From contig JAHHIH010000002.1 in assembly GCA_019358835.1 (NCBI GenBank), positions 335,242-399,241 on the forward strand: DNA of 64,000 nt, written 5' to 3'. This document shows, piece after piece, positions 1 to 7,460 of the stretch. How positions within the stretch are numbered: position 1 is the first letter of the stretch; each line of letters opens with the position of its first letter. Below the pieces are notes generated by a model. The model worked only from the letters and a program-made list of their open reading frames with translations, ran no database searches and had not been told where the DNA came from. Both the position numbers and the translations under genes were made by a program. Source of the stretch: Tildeniella torsiva UHER 1998/13D (GTDB lineage Bacteria > Cyanobacteriota > Cyanobacteriia > Phormidesmidales > Phormidesmidaceae).

Positions 1-608
1 TAGACACCCTCAGCCCAGAGACCCTCAGCCTCGAAACCGCCGCCGAATTTACCCCGCGCCGAGGTCGGCTGATTGTGTTTACCGGCCCCAGCGGGGTAGG
101 CAAGGGGACGCTGCTGCGGGCGCTGCGCCACCGCTACCCGGCGCTCAAGCTGTCGGTGTCGGCCACCACGCGATCGCCCCGCCCCGGCGAGGTCAACGGC
201 CAAGACTACTACTTCGTCAGCCGCGACGAGTTTCACGCCATGGTCGAGCAGGGGGAACTGCTGGAGTGGGCCGAGTTTGCGGGCAACCTCTACGGCACCC
301 CAAAGACCCCGGTGATGAAAGAAATCGAGGCGGGTCAGTGGGTAATTTTAGAAATTGAGCTAGAGGGTGCCCGCCAGGTGCGCGAAACCTTCCCCAACGC
401 GCTTCAGCTATTTGTGCTGCCCCCCTCGTTAGAAGAACTAGAAAGCCGCATTCGCCTGCGGGGGAAAGATGCCGACGAGGCGATCGCCCGGCGACTTCAG
501 CGGGCCTTGGTCGAAATTGACGCAGCTGCCGAGTTCGACGAGCAGATCGTCAACGACGATTTAGAAGTTGCCCTTCAGCAGCTGGAAAACGCCATCTTTA
601 AGGATTAG
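1..608 (+). CDS. gmk: Guanylate kinase, 5' end cut by window edge
   Basis: Phosphorylates GMP to GDP with ATP in nucleotide metabolism (cytosol). The P-loop GPSGVGKGT is followed by the family pattern [12 protein letters not shown], then [10 protein letters not shown] and [17 protein letters not shown], which are guanylate-kinase GMP-binding and lid segments. The first obvious start, GTG at 75, would begin only a few residues before the P-loop. The frame is open back to base 3 and encodes a typical N-terminal lead ([15 protein letters not shown]), so the true start is probably outside the window. The C terminus is complete (stop 606-608). The stop codon lies inside a short direct repeat described separately. 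Confidence 0.95.
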   Translation, partial: DTLSPETLSLETAAEFTPRRGRLIVFTGPSGVGKGTLLRALRHRYPALKLSVSATTRSPRPGEVNGQDYYFVSRDEFHAMVEQGELLEWAEFAGNLYGTPKTPVMKEIEAGQWVILEIELEGARQVRETFPNALQLFVLPPSLEELESRIRLRGKDADEAIARRLQRALVEIDAAAEFDEQIVNDDLEVALQQLENAIFKD

Positions 609-719
609 CACCAAGTCCGACTCACACAACTCCGCTGCGAACCGATACCCGGTAGGGAGCATTGCACTGCAATGCCCCCGCAAATCGGGGGGGACACAGA
701 CAGGATTTGTACAAGTCCG
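601..719. repeat. Direct repeat flanking two adjacent palindromes
   Basis: AGGATT-N5-CAAGTCCG at 601-619 recurs as AGGATT-N4-CAAGTCCG at 702-719. Between the copies lie an 8-bp inverted repeat with a 1-nt centre (GCATTGCA/TGCAATGC, 659-675) and a GC-rich hairpin (CCCCCG/CGGGGG, 675-691). The stretch sits between the convergent gmk and DUF1499 genes and includes the gmk stop. It could be a small inserted palindromic element with a duplicated flank, or a terminator without a T tract. The repeats are seen directly; the origin is inference. Confidence 0.5.
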
Positions 720-721
720 TT

Positions 722-1258
722 CTATTCGGCGATCGCCGCCGAAGCCAGTGCCTGGCGAATGGCCTCGATGCGCTGGCGGTTGGCCCCCAGGTCAGACTTG
801 CCCAGGCGCGACGCCGATCGCACCTGAATTTCGGGCGTGGCTGGGTCGAGGTAAAACTCCACATCGTCCACAAAGCCCATTAGCTTGCTGGTGAACTCGG
901 CGTAGAGGTAGCGATCGGTTTTTTCAATAATTGCGGTGCGTGGCATGGCGGTGATCACCGCCTCTAGCAGCGCCATGGCCTGGGCGGGGTCGCCGCTGTA
1001 GGGTAAGGGAGCGATCGCGTGTTCGGCATCGGCGTCTCCCTGGCTGACGACGCAGTTGGGGGAGTCAGGACAAGGCGATAGCTTGCCGTCTTTCACCCCT
1101 AGCGTTGTGGGGCGCTGGCCCGCCAAATTGCCAATAAACGGTAGAACACCCATAGGCCCATCATCCAAAGAAACAGCAGCGCTGGGGTATGCGTGGCCCA
1201 GCAGAGTCATCATAACCAGAGCGACCCCGAACCCGAGGCGAAAAACCGATTTCAGCAT
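722..1258 (-). CDS. DUF1499 family exported protein
   Basis: Resembles the DUF1499 family, whose function is unknown. The protein starts with a cleavable-looking signal segment (MLKSVFRLGFGVALVMMTLLG), followed by the family signature CPDSPNCVVSQ, then EAVITAMPRTAIIE and YLYAEFTSKLMGFVDDVEFYLD. The end, IQVRSASRLGKSDLGANRQRIEAIR, is typical. I chose ATG 1258; an in-frame codon five residues upstream would only add a short polar lead before the signal peptide. The gene is convergent with gmk and divergent from the aldehyde dehydrogenase. Confidence 0.85.
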   Translation of the reverse strand: MLKSVFRLGFGVALVMMTLLGHAYPSAAVSLDDGPMGVLPFIGNLAGQRPTTLGVKDGKLSPCPDSPNCVVSQGDADAEHAIAPLPYSGDPAQAMALLEAVITAMPRTAIIEKTDRYLYAEFTSKLMGFVDDVEFYLDPATPEIQVRSASRLGKSDLGANRQRIEAIRQALASAAIAE

Positions 1259-1356
1259 GGTACAACGTCCCAATCCTTAGGTGGCTCTCTTGTAGGATAA
1301 AGCAGATGGGTTAGCCCCACCCCCTGCCAGAGCCCGCCCCTTTTCAGAGATTGACC

Positions 1357-2745
1357 ATGACTACCCTTGCCGCCCCCATCCCCGCTGCTGACCTGCTGCG
1401 CCGCCAGCGGGACTACTGGGCCAGCGGGGCCACCCGCAGCCTCGACTTTCGCCTCGAACGGCTGAAGGCGCTGCGGGCTGCGATTCTCAAATACCAAGCC
1501 GATATTATCGACGCGGTCAAGCACGATCTGGGCCGCCCCGAGTTTGAGGGCTACTTTGAAATCGGGGCGATCAGCGAGCTGGACTATGTCATCAAGCATC
1601 TGCACCGCTGGGTCAAGCCCCGCAAGGCCTCGCTGCCCCTGAGCCAGCTGCCCGGTTCGGCCTGGGTGCAGCCCGAGCCCAGGGGCGTGGTGCTGATTAT
1701 CGGCCCCTGGAACTATCCTTTTCAGCTGATTGTGTCGCCGCTGATGGGGGCGATCGCGGCGGGCAACTGCGCCATGCTCAAACCCTCGGAACTGGCCCCG
1801 GCCACCTCTCAGGTGCTGGCTCAGCTAGTGGAAGATACCTTCGACCCAGCCCACGTCGCTCTGGTGGAGGGCGGCATCGACACCGCCCAGGCGCTGCTGG
1901 CCGAAAAGTTTGACCATATCTTCTTTACCGGCGGCGAGCGGGTGGGCAAGATCGTCATGCAGGCGGCGGCCCAGCACCTCACCCCGGTGACGCTAGAGCT
2001 GGGCGGCAAAAGCCCCTGCATCGTCGATGCCGATGTCAACCTGGAGGTGGCGGCCCGGCGCATCGTCTGGGGCAAATTTCTCAATGCGGGGCAAACCTGC
2101 GTGGCCCCCGACTACCTGCTGGTCGATGACCGTGTTAAGGACGGTCTGGTGGCCGCGCTCCAGCAGCGCATTCAGGCCTGCTACGGAGACAACCCCGCCA
2201 CCAGCCCTGACCTCTCGCGGGTCGTCAACGATCGCCAGTTCGATCGCCTGGTGGCTCTGCTGAACCAGGGGAACATACTGGCGGGGGGTGAGCACAACCG
2301 GGGCGATCGCTACATCGCCCCCACACTGATCGATGACATCGGCTGGGATGATGCGATTATGCAGGAGGAGATTTTTGGCCCGATTCTGCCAATTCTGACC
2401 TACAAGGATCTGGGGGATGCGATCGCCGCTATCAACCAGCGGCCCAAGCCCCTGGCGCTGTACCTGTTTACGCGCGATCGCCAGGCGCAAACTCAGGTGC
2501 TCGATCGCACCACCGCTGGCTCGGTGTGCATCAACGACGTGATTCTACAGGTCGCCATCTGGGATTTACCCTTTGGCGGCGTGGGCAGCAGCGGCCTCGG
2601 CAGCTACCACGGCAAGCACAGCTTCGACACCTTCTCCCACCTCAAGAGCGTGCTCAAAAAGCCCTTCTGGATGGATATGGACTGGCGTTACCCCCCCTAC
2701 GGCGACAAGGTCAAGCTATTTCAAAAATTTATCGGCCTCTCCTAG
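1357..2745 (+). CDS. Aldehyde dehydrogenase (NAD(P)+, ALDH3-like)
   Basis: Oxidises aldehydes to carboxylic acids. Cyanobacterial relatives of this length act on fatty or other long-chain aldehydes; that substrate is inferred from the family. The cofactor-site segment IIGPWNYPFQLIVSPL is present. The general base is Glu214 in VTLELGGKSP and the nucleophile is Cys248 in NAGQTCVAP (numbered from ATG 1357). A late motif EEIFGPILPIL is also present. The frame is open two codons further up to TTG 1351, but ATG 1357 gives the usual MTTLAAP-type start. At 462 residues it has the normal length. A 120-bp gap separates it from the next gene. Confidence 0.9.
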   Translation: MTTLAAPIPAADLLRRQRDYWASGATRSLDFRLERLKALRAAILKYQADIIDAVKHDLGRPEFEGYFEIGAISELDYVIKHLHRWVKPRKASLPLSQLPGSAWVQPEPRGVVLIIGPWNYPFQLIVSPLMGAIAAGNCAMLKPSELAPATSQVLAQLVEDTFDPAHVALVEGGIDTAQALLAEKFDHIFFTGGERVGKIVMQAAAQHLTPVTLELGGKSPCIVDADVNLEVAARRIVWGKFLNAGQTCVAPDYLLVDDRVKDGLVAALQQRIQACYGDNPATSPDLSRVVNDRQFDRLVALLNQGNILAGGEHNRGDRYIAPTLIDDIGWDDAIMQEEIFGPILPILTYKDLGDAIAAINQRPKPLALYLFTRDRQAQTQVLDRTTAGSVCINDVILQVAIWDLPFGGVGSSGLGSYHGKHSFDTFSHLKSVLKKPFWMDMDWRYPPYGDKVKLFQKFIGLS

Positions 2746-2824
2746 GCTGGGGTCACTGACCTCGTTACAGCAGCCCAGGCTCTGATTTTGCATAAGGTAA
2801 AACATTAGCCTTGACGAACGGTCT

Positions 2825-2832
2825 GCTATAGT
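2825..2832 (+). promoter_or_regulatory. Possible extended -10 element
   Basis: TGCTATAGT at 2825-2832 or so matches the extended -10 pattern TGnTATAAT and lies about 35 bases before the GTG start of the amidohydrolase. No convincing -35 hexamer sits 16-18 bases upstream; the nearby TTGACG (2811) is too close to pair with it. Weak evidence. Confidence 0.3.
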
Positions 2833-2866
2833 CCGCTGCTAGTGATGCGTTGCGAGGGTTCCCGCT

Positions 2867-4225
2867 GTGCCAACTCTGCTGGTTAAGAACATTCACACCC
2901 TAGTCACCATGGATGACCAGCGGCGAGAGATTCGTTCGGGTGCTCTGTTCATTCGCGATCACGTGATTGAGCAGGTGGGCACCACGGAGGAATTGTCCTC
3001 TGAGGCTGACCGGGTGCTTGATTTGGGCGATCGCCACCTCGTTCTGCCCGGCCTGGTCAACACCCACCACCACTTTTATCAGACCCTTACTCGGGTGGTG
3101 CCGGGGGCGCAAAATTCTTCGCTGTTCAACTGGCTCAGCTCCCTCTACCCGCTGTGGCAAAAGCTCACCCCCGATGCGATTCGCCTCAGCGCCCAGGTGG
3201 CCGCCGCCGAGCTAATCTACTCAGGCTGCACCACCGCCAGCGATCACCTCTACCTCTTCCCTAACGGCAGCACCCTCGATGACGAGATCGAGGCGGTAGC
3301 TCAAACCGGGCTGCGGTTCCACGCCAGCCGGGGCAGCATGAGCGTGGGCGAGAGCAAGGGCGGCCTGCCCCCCGACTCGATTGTGGAAGCCGAAGCCGAC
3401 ATTCTCAAAGACTCCCGGCGGCTAATCGAGCAATACCACGACAACGACCCCTACGCCATGGTGCGCATTACCCTGGCCCCCTGCTCCCCCTTCAGCGTGT
3501 CTACAGATCTGATGCGCGAGTCGGCGGCACTAGCCCGCTCTTATCCCGGCGTGCGGCTGCACACCCACCTGGCCGAAAATAATTCCGATGTCACCTACAG
3601 CCTCGACACCTTTGGCCTCACCCCCGGTGACTACGCCGCCTCGGTAGGCTGGCTGGGGGAAGACGTGTGGCACGCCCACTGCGTCAAGCTCGACGACAAG
3701 GCCATCCACAGCTTTAGCCAGACCGGTACCGGGGTGGCCCACTGCCCCTGTAGCAACATGCGCCTGGCCAGCGGCATGGCCCCAATCCGCAAGATGCTGG
3801 ATCAGAATGTGCCCGTGGGTTTGGGGGTGGATGGGTCGGCCTCCAACGACGGCAGCCACCTGCTGGCCGAGGCCCGCCAGGCCTTTCTCATGGCCCGCGT
3901 GCGCGAAGAAGATGCCGGGGCACTGACCGCCCGTGAAGCGTTAGAAATTGCCACTCGCGGCGGCGCTAAAGTGTTGGGTCGCACCGACATCGGTTACCTA
4001 GCCCCCGGTATGGCAGCGGATTTCATCACTGTAAATCTCGATCGCCTGGCGCTATCCGGCACCGCCTACGACCCCGTCGCCGCGCTAATTTTTTGCCTGA
4101 TCGATCGCGTGGACTACAGCTTTATCCACGGCAGAGAGGTGCTCAACCCCGAGGGGTTGCTAACGCTGGACTTGCCGGTAGTGCTGGAGAAGCATGGGGC
4201 GATCGCACAATCCCTCGCCGCCTAG
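2867..4225 (+). CDS. Amidohydrolase, 8-oxoguanine deaminase-like
   Basis: Member of the metal-dependent amidohydrolase superfamily (TrzN/AtzB/8-oxoguanine deaminase branch), removing an amino or substituted-amino group from purine- or triazine-like rings. The N-terminal beta domain contains DRHLVLPGLVNTHHHF, where HxH binds metal. LHTHLAE supplies a third metal His, DVWHAHCVKLDD a further His, and GLGVDGSASND the catalytic Asp. The C terminus returns to the beta sandwich (GYLAPGMAADF). At 452 residues it is the usual length. The start codon is GTG (2867). Relatives in cyanobacteria are annotated 8-oxoguanine deaminase; the exact substrate is not provable from sequence. The stop is followed directly by a CCCACTCA repeat tract. 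Confidence 0.85.
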   Translation: MPTLLVKNIHTLVTMDDQRREIRSGALFIRDHVIEQVGTTEELSSEADRVLDLGDRHLVLPGLVNTHHHFYQTLTRVVPGAQNSSLFNWLSSLYPLWQKLTPDAIRLSAQVAAAELIYSGCTTASDHLYLFPNGSTLDDEIEAVAQTGLRFHASRGSMSVGESKGGLPPDSIVEAEADILKDSRRLIEQYHDNDPYAMVRITLAPCSPFSVSTDLMRESAALARSYPGVRLHTHLAENNSDVTYSLDTFGLTPGDYAASVGWLGEDVWHAHCVKLDDKAIHSFSQTGTGVAHCPCSNMRLASGMAPIRKMLDQNVPVGLGVDGSASNDGSHLLAEARQAFLMARVREEDAGALTAREALEIATRGGAKVLGRTDIGYLAPGMAADFITVNLDRLALSGTAYDPVAALIFCLIDRVDYSFIHGREVLNPEGLLTLDLPVVLEKHGAIAQSLAA

Positions 4226-4268
4226 TCACCCACTCACCGACCCACCCACTCACCCACTCACCCACTCC
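4226..4268. repeat. Short tandem repeat tract (CCCACTCA-like units)
   Basis: Several imperfect copies of CCCACTCA/CCCACTCAC run from the stop of the amidohydrolase to the stop of the convergent phytochelatin-synthase gene. Similar pyrimidine-rich tracts occur at 23705-23735 and 57709-57757. They resemble the short tandemly repeated sequences common in intergenic DNA of filamentous cyanobacteria. Confidence 0.6.
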
Positions 4269-5029
4269 TACCGCGCCTCAATCAGCAAAAACCCCCGCGT
4301 CTTACCCGACACCGAATCCACCGTATTGATCGATGTCCACAGAGTCTCAGCCTGCACCCACACTGGGGGGTACTTGTAGCGCGACACATCCAAAATTAAG
4401 AACTGGTCGGTGTCGGCATCGTAGGCGGCGATGGGTGAAATGTGGCCGCCGCTTTCCTGGCCGATCGCCCGGCGCAGATAGTTGATCAGCACATAGCTGT
4501 CGGGAGTTTCCAGATTGACGCGAATCAAGCTGCGAAACTCATCCAGACTCACATCGCTGCCGTGGTGAATTTCAGCGCTGACGGGATAGGTTTCGAGTAT
4601 GCCTGCTAACTCAGCGATGGTGAGGCCTTGGCGGGCGATCGCATCCCTAGCAATAATTGCTTCAGTTTGGTCGTTGAACAGATTCTCCTGGGTGAAATAA
4701 TTCCGCTCCCACTCCGGGGCCAGCGGGGCCGCAACCCCAAGCGCATTGAGCACCATCACTGTGCTCGCCACTCCGCAAAACGCCTGGTTCACCTGAGTCA
4801 CAAACTGGCTGGTCAGCGGTACATAATCCGCCAGGGCTTCACTGTCTCGTAGCAGCCTCTGCCCCTCCGCTGAGGTCAACGTAACTAGGTGGTCGGGCAG
4901 GGGCAGCGTTTGAGAAGCCAGCGGTCGGGCGATCAGGGTTAACCCCAGCGCCGTCAGCAGCGCCATGAGTTTGGATGGGCGGAGGGCGATCGCCCGAAAT
5001 TGATTTGAGAGATTGGTTGCGGGTCTCAT
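4268..5029 (-). CDS. Phytochelatin synthase-like peptidase
   Basis: Papain-like family member related to phytochelatin synthase. Bacterial forms of this size mainly hydrolyse glutathione to gamma-Glu-Cys, rather than make long phytochelatins. The catalytic triad is visible: Cys85 in NQAFCGVAS, His196 in GGHISPI, and Asp214 in FLILDVSRYKYPPVWV. The 18-residue His-Asp spacing matches the family. A signal or anchor segment (LMALLTALGLTLIARPLA) precedes the domain, suggesting export. I prefer ATG 5029 over the upstream in-frame start: an AGGAG lies about 10 bases upstream and the previous gene's stop is 5 bases away. It forms a two-gene operon with the Uma2 gene. Confidence 0.88.
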   Translation of the reverse strand: MRPATNLSNQFRAIALRPSKLMALLTALGLTLIARPLASQTLPLPDHLVTLTSAEGQRLLRDSEALADYVPLTSQFVTQVNQAFCGVASTVMVLNALGVAAPLAPEWERNYFTQENLFNDQTEAIIARDAIARQGLTIAELAGILETYPVSAEIHHGSDVSLDEFRSLIRVNLETPDSYVLINYLRRAIGQESGGHISPIAAYDADTDQFLILDVSRYKYPPVWVQAETLWTSINTVDSVSGKTRGFLLIEAR

Positions 5030-5034
5030 CGTGG

Positions 5035-5715
5035 CTACTCCTGGGTTAGTGGGGCTATTTGCTGACTCAACCACGCCGCCGCACTGGTATTAGTGCCCTG
5101 GGCCAGCCGTTGCAGAGTTTCATCCAGCAGCGCAATGGGCAGACCCGCCAGCGCTTGGGAAGTTTCGCAGAGTAGGTACTCGCCATTCTCTTGCAGCAAA
5201 AAGGCAAACACCCGCTGCCCCCGCACATCTACCACCCAATATTCAGGAATGCCGAGGGCGGCGTAGAGGTGCTTCTTCTCGTCCAGATCGCTAGCCAGGG
5301 TTGTGTCAGAAATTTCGCCCACCAGATCAGGCACTCGGGCTTGGTTCAAATCAATCCGACGCGGTTCCCCCGTCTGCCATCGGGGGTAGTTAGGCCCAGC
5401 GTAGAGGATTAAGTCGGGAGCACTAGCCCGCACCTTAGCCCGTTCTAACAAACACCGCCCCAGGGAGCTGAAGGCTTGAGCAGGGTGCTGGATAGCCCAG
5501 GAACCAAGAATCATAATGAATAAATCGCTGACTGCCGCGTGACTAATGCCTTCTGCCCCTATCGTGACCCACAGCCATCCTTCGTTAAAGGCTAATTTAA
5601 TGCGCTCTGGACTGGGATCGTCACGCAGTGCTACATAGTCGGCCCAGGTCGCTCGATGCCACTGGTCTTGAGGAATTTTGCGCGAAGCAGTTTTTGCCGG
5701 AGACGTTGCGGTCAT
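5035..5715 (-). CDS. Uma2 family (DUF820) nuclease-fold protein
   Basis: Uma2/DUF820 proteins have a PD-(D/E)xK nuclease fold and are greatly expanded in cyanobacteria; their role is unknown. Seen here: TWADYVALRDDPSPERIKLAFNEG at the N terminus, then APDLILYAGP and ARVPDLVGEISDTTLASDLDEKK, which carry the presumed acidic active-site residues, and IPEYWVVDVRGQRVFAF near the end. ATG 5715 is preferred to the TTG at 5742. It is the first gene of a tight pair with the phytochelatin-synthase-like gene (5-base gap). Confidence 0.85.
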   Translation of the reverse strand: MTATSPAKTASRKIPQDQWHRATWADYVALRDDPSPERIKLAFNEGWLWVTIGAEGISHAAVSDLFIMILGSWAIQHPAQAFSSLGRCLLERAKVRASAPDLILYAGPNYPRWQTGEPRRIDLNQARVPDLVGEISDTTLASDLDEKKHLYAALGIPEYWVVDVRGQRVFAFLLQENGEYLLCETSQALAGLPIALLDETLQRLAQGTNTSAAAWLSQQIAPLTQE

Positions 5716-5891
5716 AGGTTTAACCCAATCCTCAATGACCAATGTAAGTCATAGCCAGATAGTTATCTTTCAACGCTAAAGCACGCTTGAAGACAGTGAT
5801 AATGCCGATGCTGCCGGTTCCAAGGGCTGAGCGAAAATACCAGAGCAGAACATCGCTATCATCGATACAGCGCTGGATATAAGCTTCAACT

Positions 5892-6464
5892 ATGACCGTT
5901 AGCAAAAGCCACGCCTATTTTACGACTGAAGAATACCTTCAGCTTGAGCACATCAGCCCCATCAAACACGAGTACCTTCAGGGTCAGATGGTGGCGATTG
6001 CTGGAGCCAGCAAAGCGCACGTCATCATTACGGGCAATCTCTCGGCCCTGTTGGTCAACCACCTGCGCGGCACCGCATGCATTGCCTACGCCACGGATAT
6101 GAAAGTGAGACTGCCTGCCTTGGATGTGTTCTACTATCCTGACCTGGCTGTTACTTGCGACGATCGCGACCTCCGCTCTGATGAAGACTTCATTGTGCAT
6201 CCCAAACTCATCATTGAAGTTTTGTCAGATTCGACGGAGGCTTTTGATCGAGGAGATAAATTCGCTGACTACAAATCGAACCCAGCCTTTGAAGAGTACG
6301 TTCTCATTCATCAAAAGCAGGTTTTAGTCGAGCGGTTTCAGCGCAAGTCAGATAACCTGTGGATTCCCTACAATTATCAAGAGGGGAGCATTGTTGAACT
6401 TGCCAGTATTGGGTTTACCTGTGAGATCGAAACCCTTTATGAAAACCTCAGCCAACTCCTGTAA
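5892..6464 (+). CDS. Uma2 family (DUF820) nuclease-fold protein
   Basis: A second Uma2 protein, divergently oriented from the first. The family layout is clear: YFTTEEYLQLEHISPIKHEYLQG at the start, ALDVFYYPDLAVTC with the first acidic cluster, PKLIIEVLSDSTEAFDRGDKF with the E-V-L-S core, then YKSNPAFEEYVLIHQKQ. At 190 residues it has the typical length. It is not closely similar to its neighbour, so this is not a recent tandem duplication. The next gene (pirin) starts 28 bases downstream. Confidence 0.88.
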   Translation: MTVSKSHAYFTTEEYLQLEHISPIKHEYLQGQMVAIAGASKAHVIITGNLSALLVNHLRGTACIAYATDMKVRLPALDVFYYPDLAVTCDDRDLRSDEDFIVHPKLIIEVLSDSTEAFDRGDKFADYKSNPAFEEYVLIHQKQVLVERFQRKSDNLWIPYNYQEGSIVELASIGFTCEIETLYENLSQLL

Positions 6465-6492
6465 CCGTTACCAAACCAGATAGACCGCCACT

Positions 6493-7407
6493 ATGTCGCC
6501 CATTAAACAGCCCAGCCCTGTTAAAGCCCTGCGCAGCATTCAGCACACCCAAAGTCACCACTGGGTCGGCGATGGCTTTCCGGTGCGCACGCTGCTGGCC
6601 TACAACAGTCTGGGCCAAGCCATTAGCCCCTTTTTGCTGCTCGACTATGCCGGGCCAGCCAATTTTCCGCCGTCCACCGGTCGGCGCGGTGTGGGCGAAC
6701 ACCCCCACCGGGGCTTTGAGACCGTCACCATTGTCTACGAGGGCGAGGTTGAGCACCGCGACTCTGCCGGGGGCGGCGGCATCATTGGCCCTGGGGATGT
6801 GCAGTGGATGACAGCGGCGGCGGGGCTGGTACACGAAGAATTCCACGGGCCGAACTTTGCCCAGCAGGGTGGGCCCTTTGAGATGGTGCAGCTGTGGGTA
6901 AATTTGCCCGCCAAAGACAAAATGGCTACGCCCCGCTACCAGGGCATTACCGCCGATCGCATTCCCACCGTAGATCTGCCCGATGGCCAGGGCAGTCTGC
7001 GGGTGATTGCTGGAGAGTTCCAAAACGCTCAGGGGCCAGCCCAAACCTTTACCCCAATCAATATGTGGGATCTGCGGCTGACGGGGGGCAAGCAGGTGAG
7101 TTTGGAATTGCCCGAGGGCTACACCACGATTTTGGTGGTGCTGAAGGGATCGGTGCGCGTAGGCGAGTCTGATCCGATTAGCGAAGCAGAGATTGGTATC
7201 TGCGATCGCGCTGGCACCACCCTCACCCTCGACTGCCTGCAAGACACCACCGCCCTGCTGCTGTGTGGCGAACCCATCGATGAGCCCATCGTCGGCCACG
7301 GCCCCTTCGTGATGAACACCTCGGCGGAAATCTACCAGGCTGTAACCGACTACCAGAGCGGCAAAATGGGTGCCCTGGCCCCCACTAGCCCGGCAGAGAA
7401 GGTTTAA
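6493..7407 (+). CDS. Pirin family protein
   Basis: Bicupin of the pirin family; bacterial pirins bind iron and several have quercetin dioxygenase activity. The metal-site pattern is intact: GVGEHPHRGFETVTIVYEGEVEHRDS contains the family His residues. GPGDVQWMTAAAGLVHEE follows, and the second cupin ends with LCGEPIDEPIVGHGPFVMN. At 304 residues it is full length. It sits 28 bases after the Uma2 gene and 53 bases before an ABC exporter, so co-transcription is possible. The physiological substrate cannot be told. Confidence 0.92.
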   Translation: MSPIKQPSPVKALRSIQHTQSHHWVGDGFPVRTLLAYNSLGQAISPFLLLDYAGPANFPPSTGRRGVGEHPHRGFETVTIVYEGEVEHRDSAGGGGIIGPGDVQWMTAAAGLVHEEFHGPNFAQQGGPFEMVQLWVNLPAKDKMATPRYQGITADRIPTVDLPDGQGSLRVIAGEFQNAQGPAQTFTPINMWDLRLTGGKQVSLELPEGYTTILVVLKGSVRVGESDPISEAEIGICDRAGTTLTLDCLQDTTALLLCGEPIDEPIVGHGPFVMNTSAEIYQAVTDYQSGKMGALAPTSPAEKV

Positions 7408-7460
7408 CTTTTGTAAGATCCCCAAAGCACCTTTTGCGCAGCGGGAGATTTTGCACCGGC

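Noticed and set aside
2811..2832. TTGACG plus TATAGT as a sigma-70 promoter
   Set aside because: The spacer is only 10 bases, too short; only the extended -10 was kept, at low confidence.
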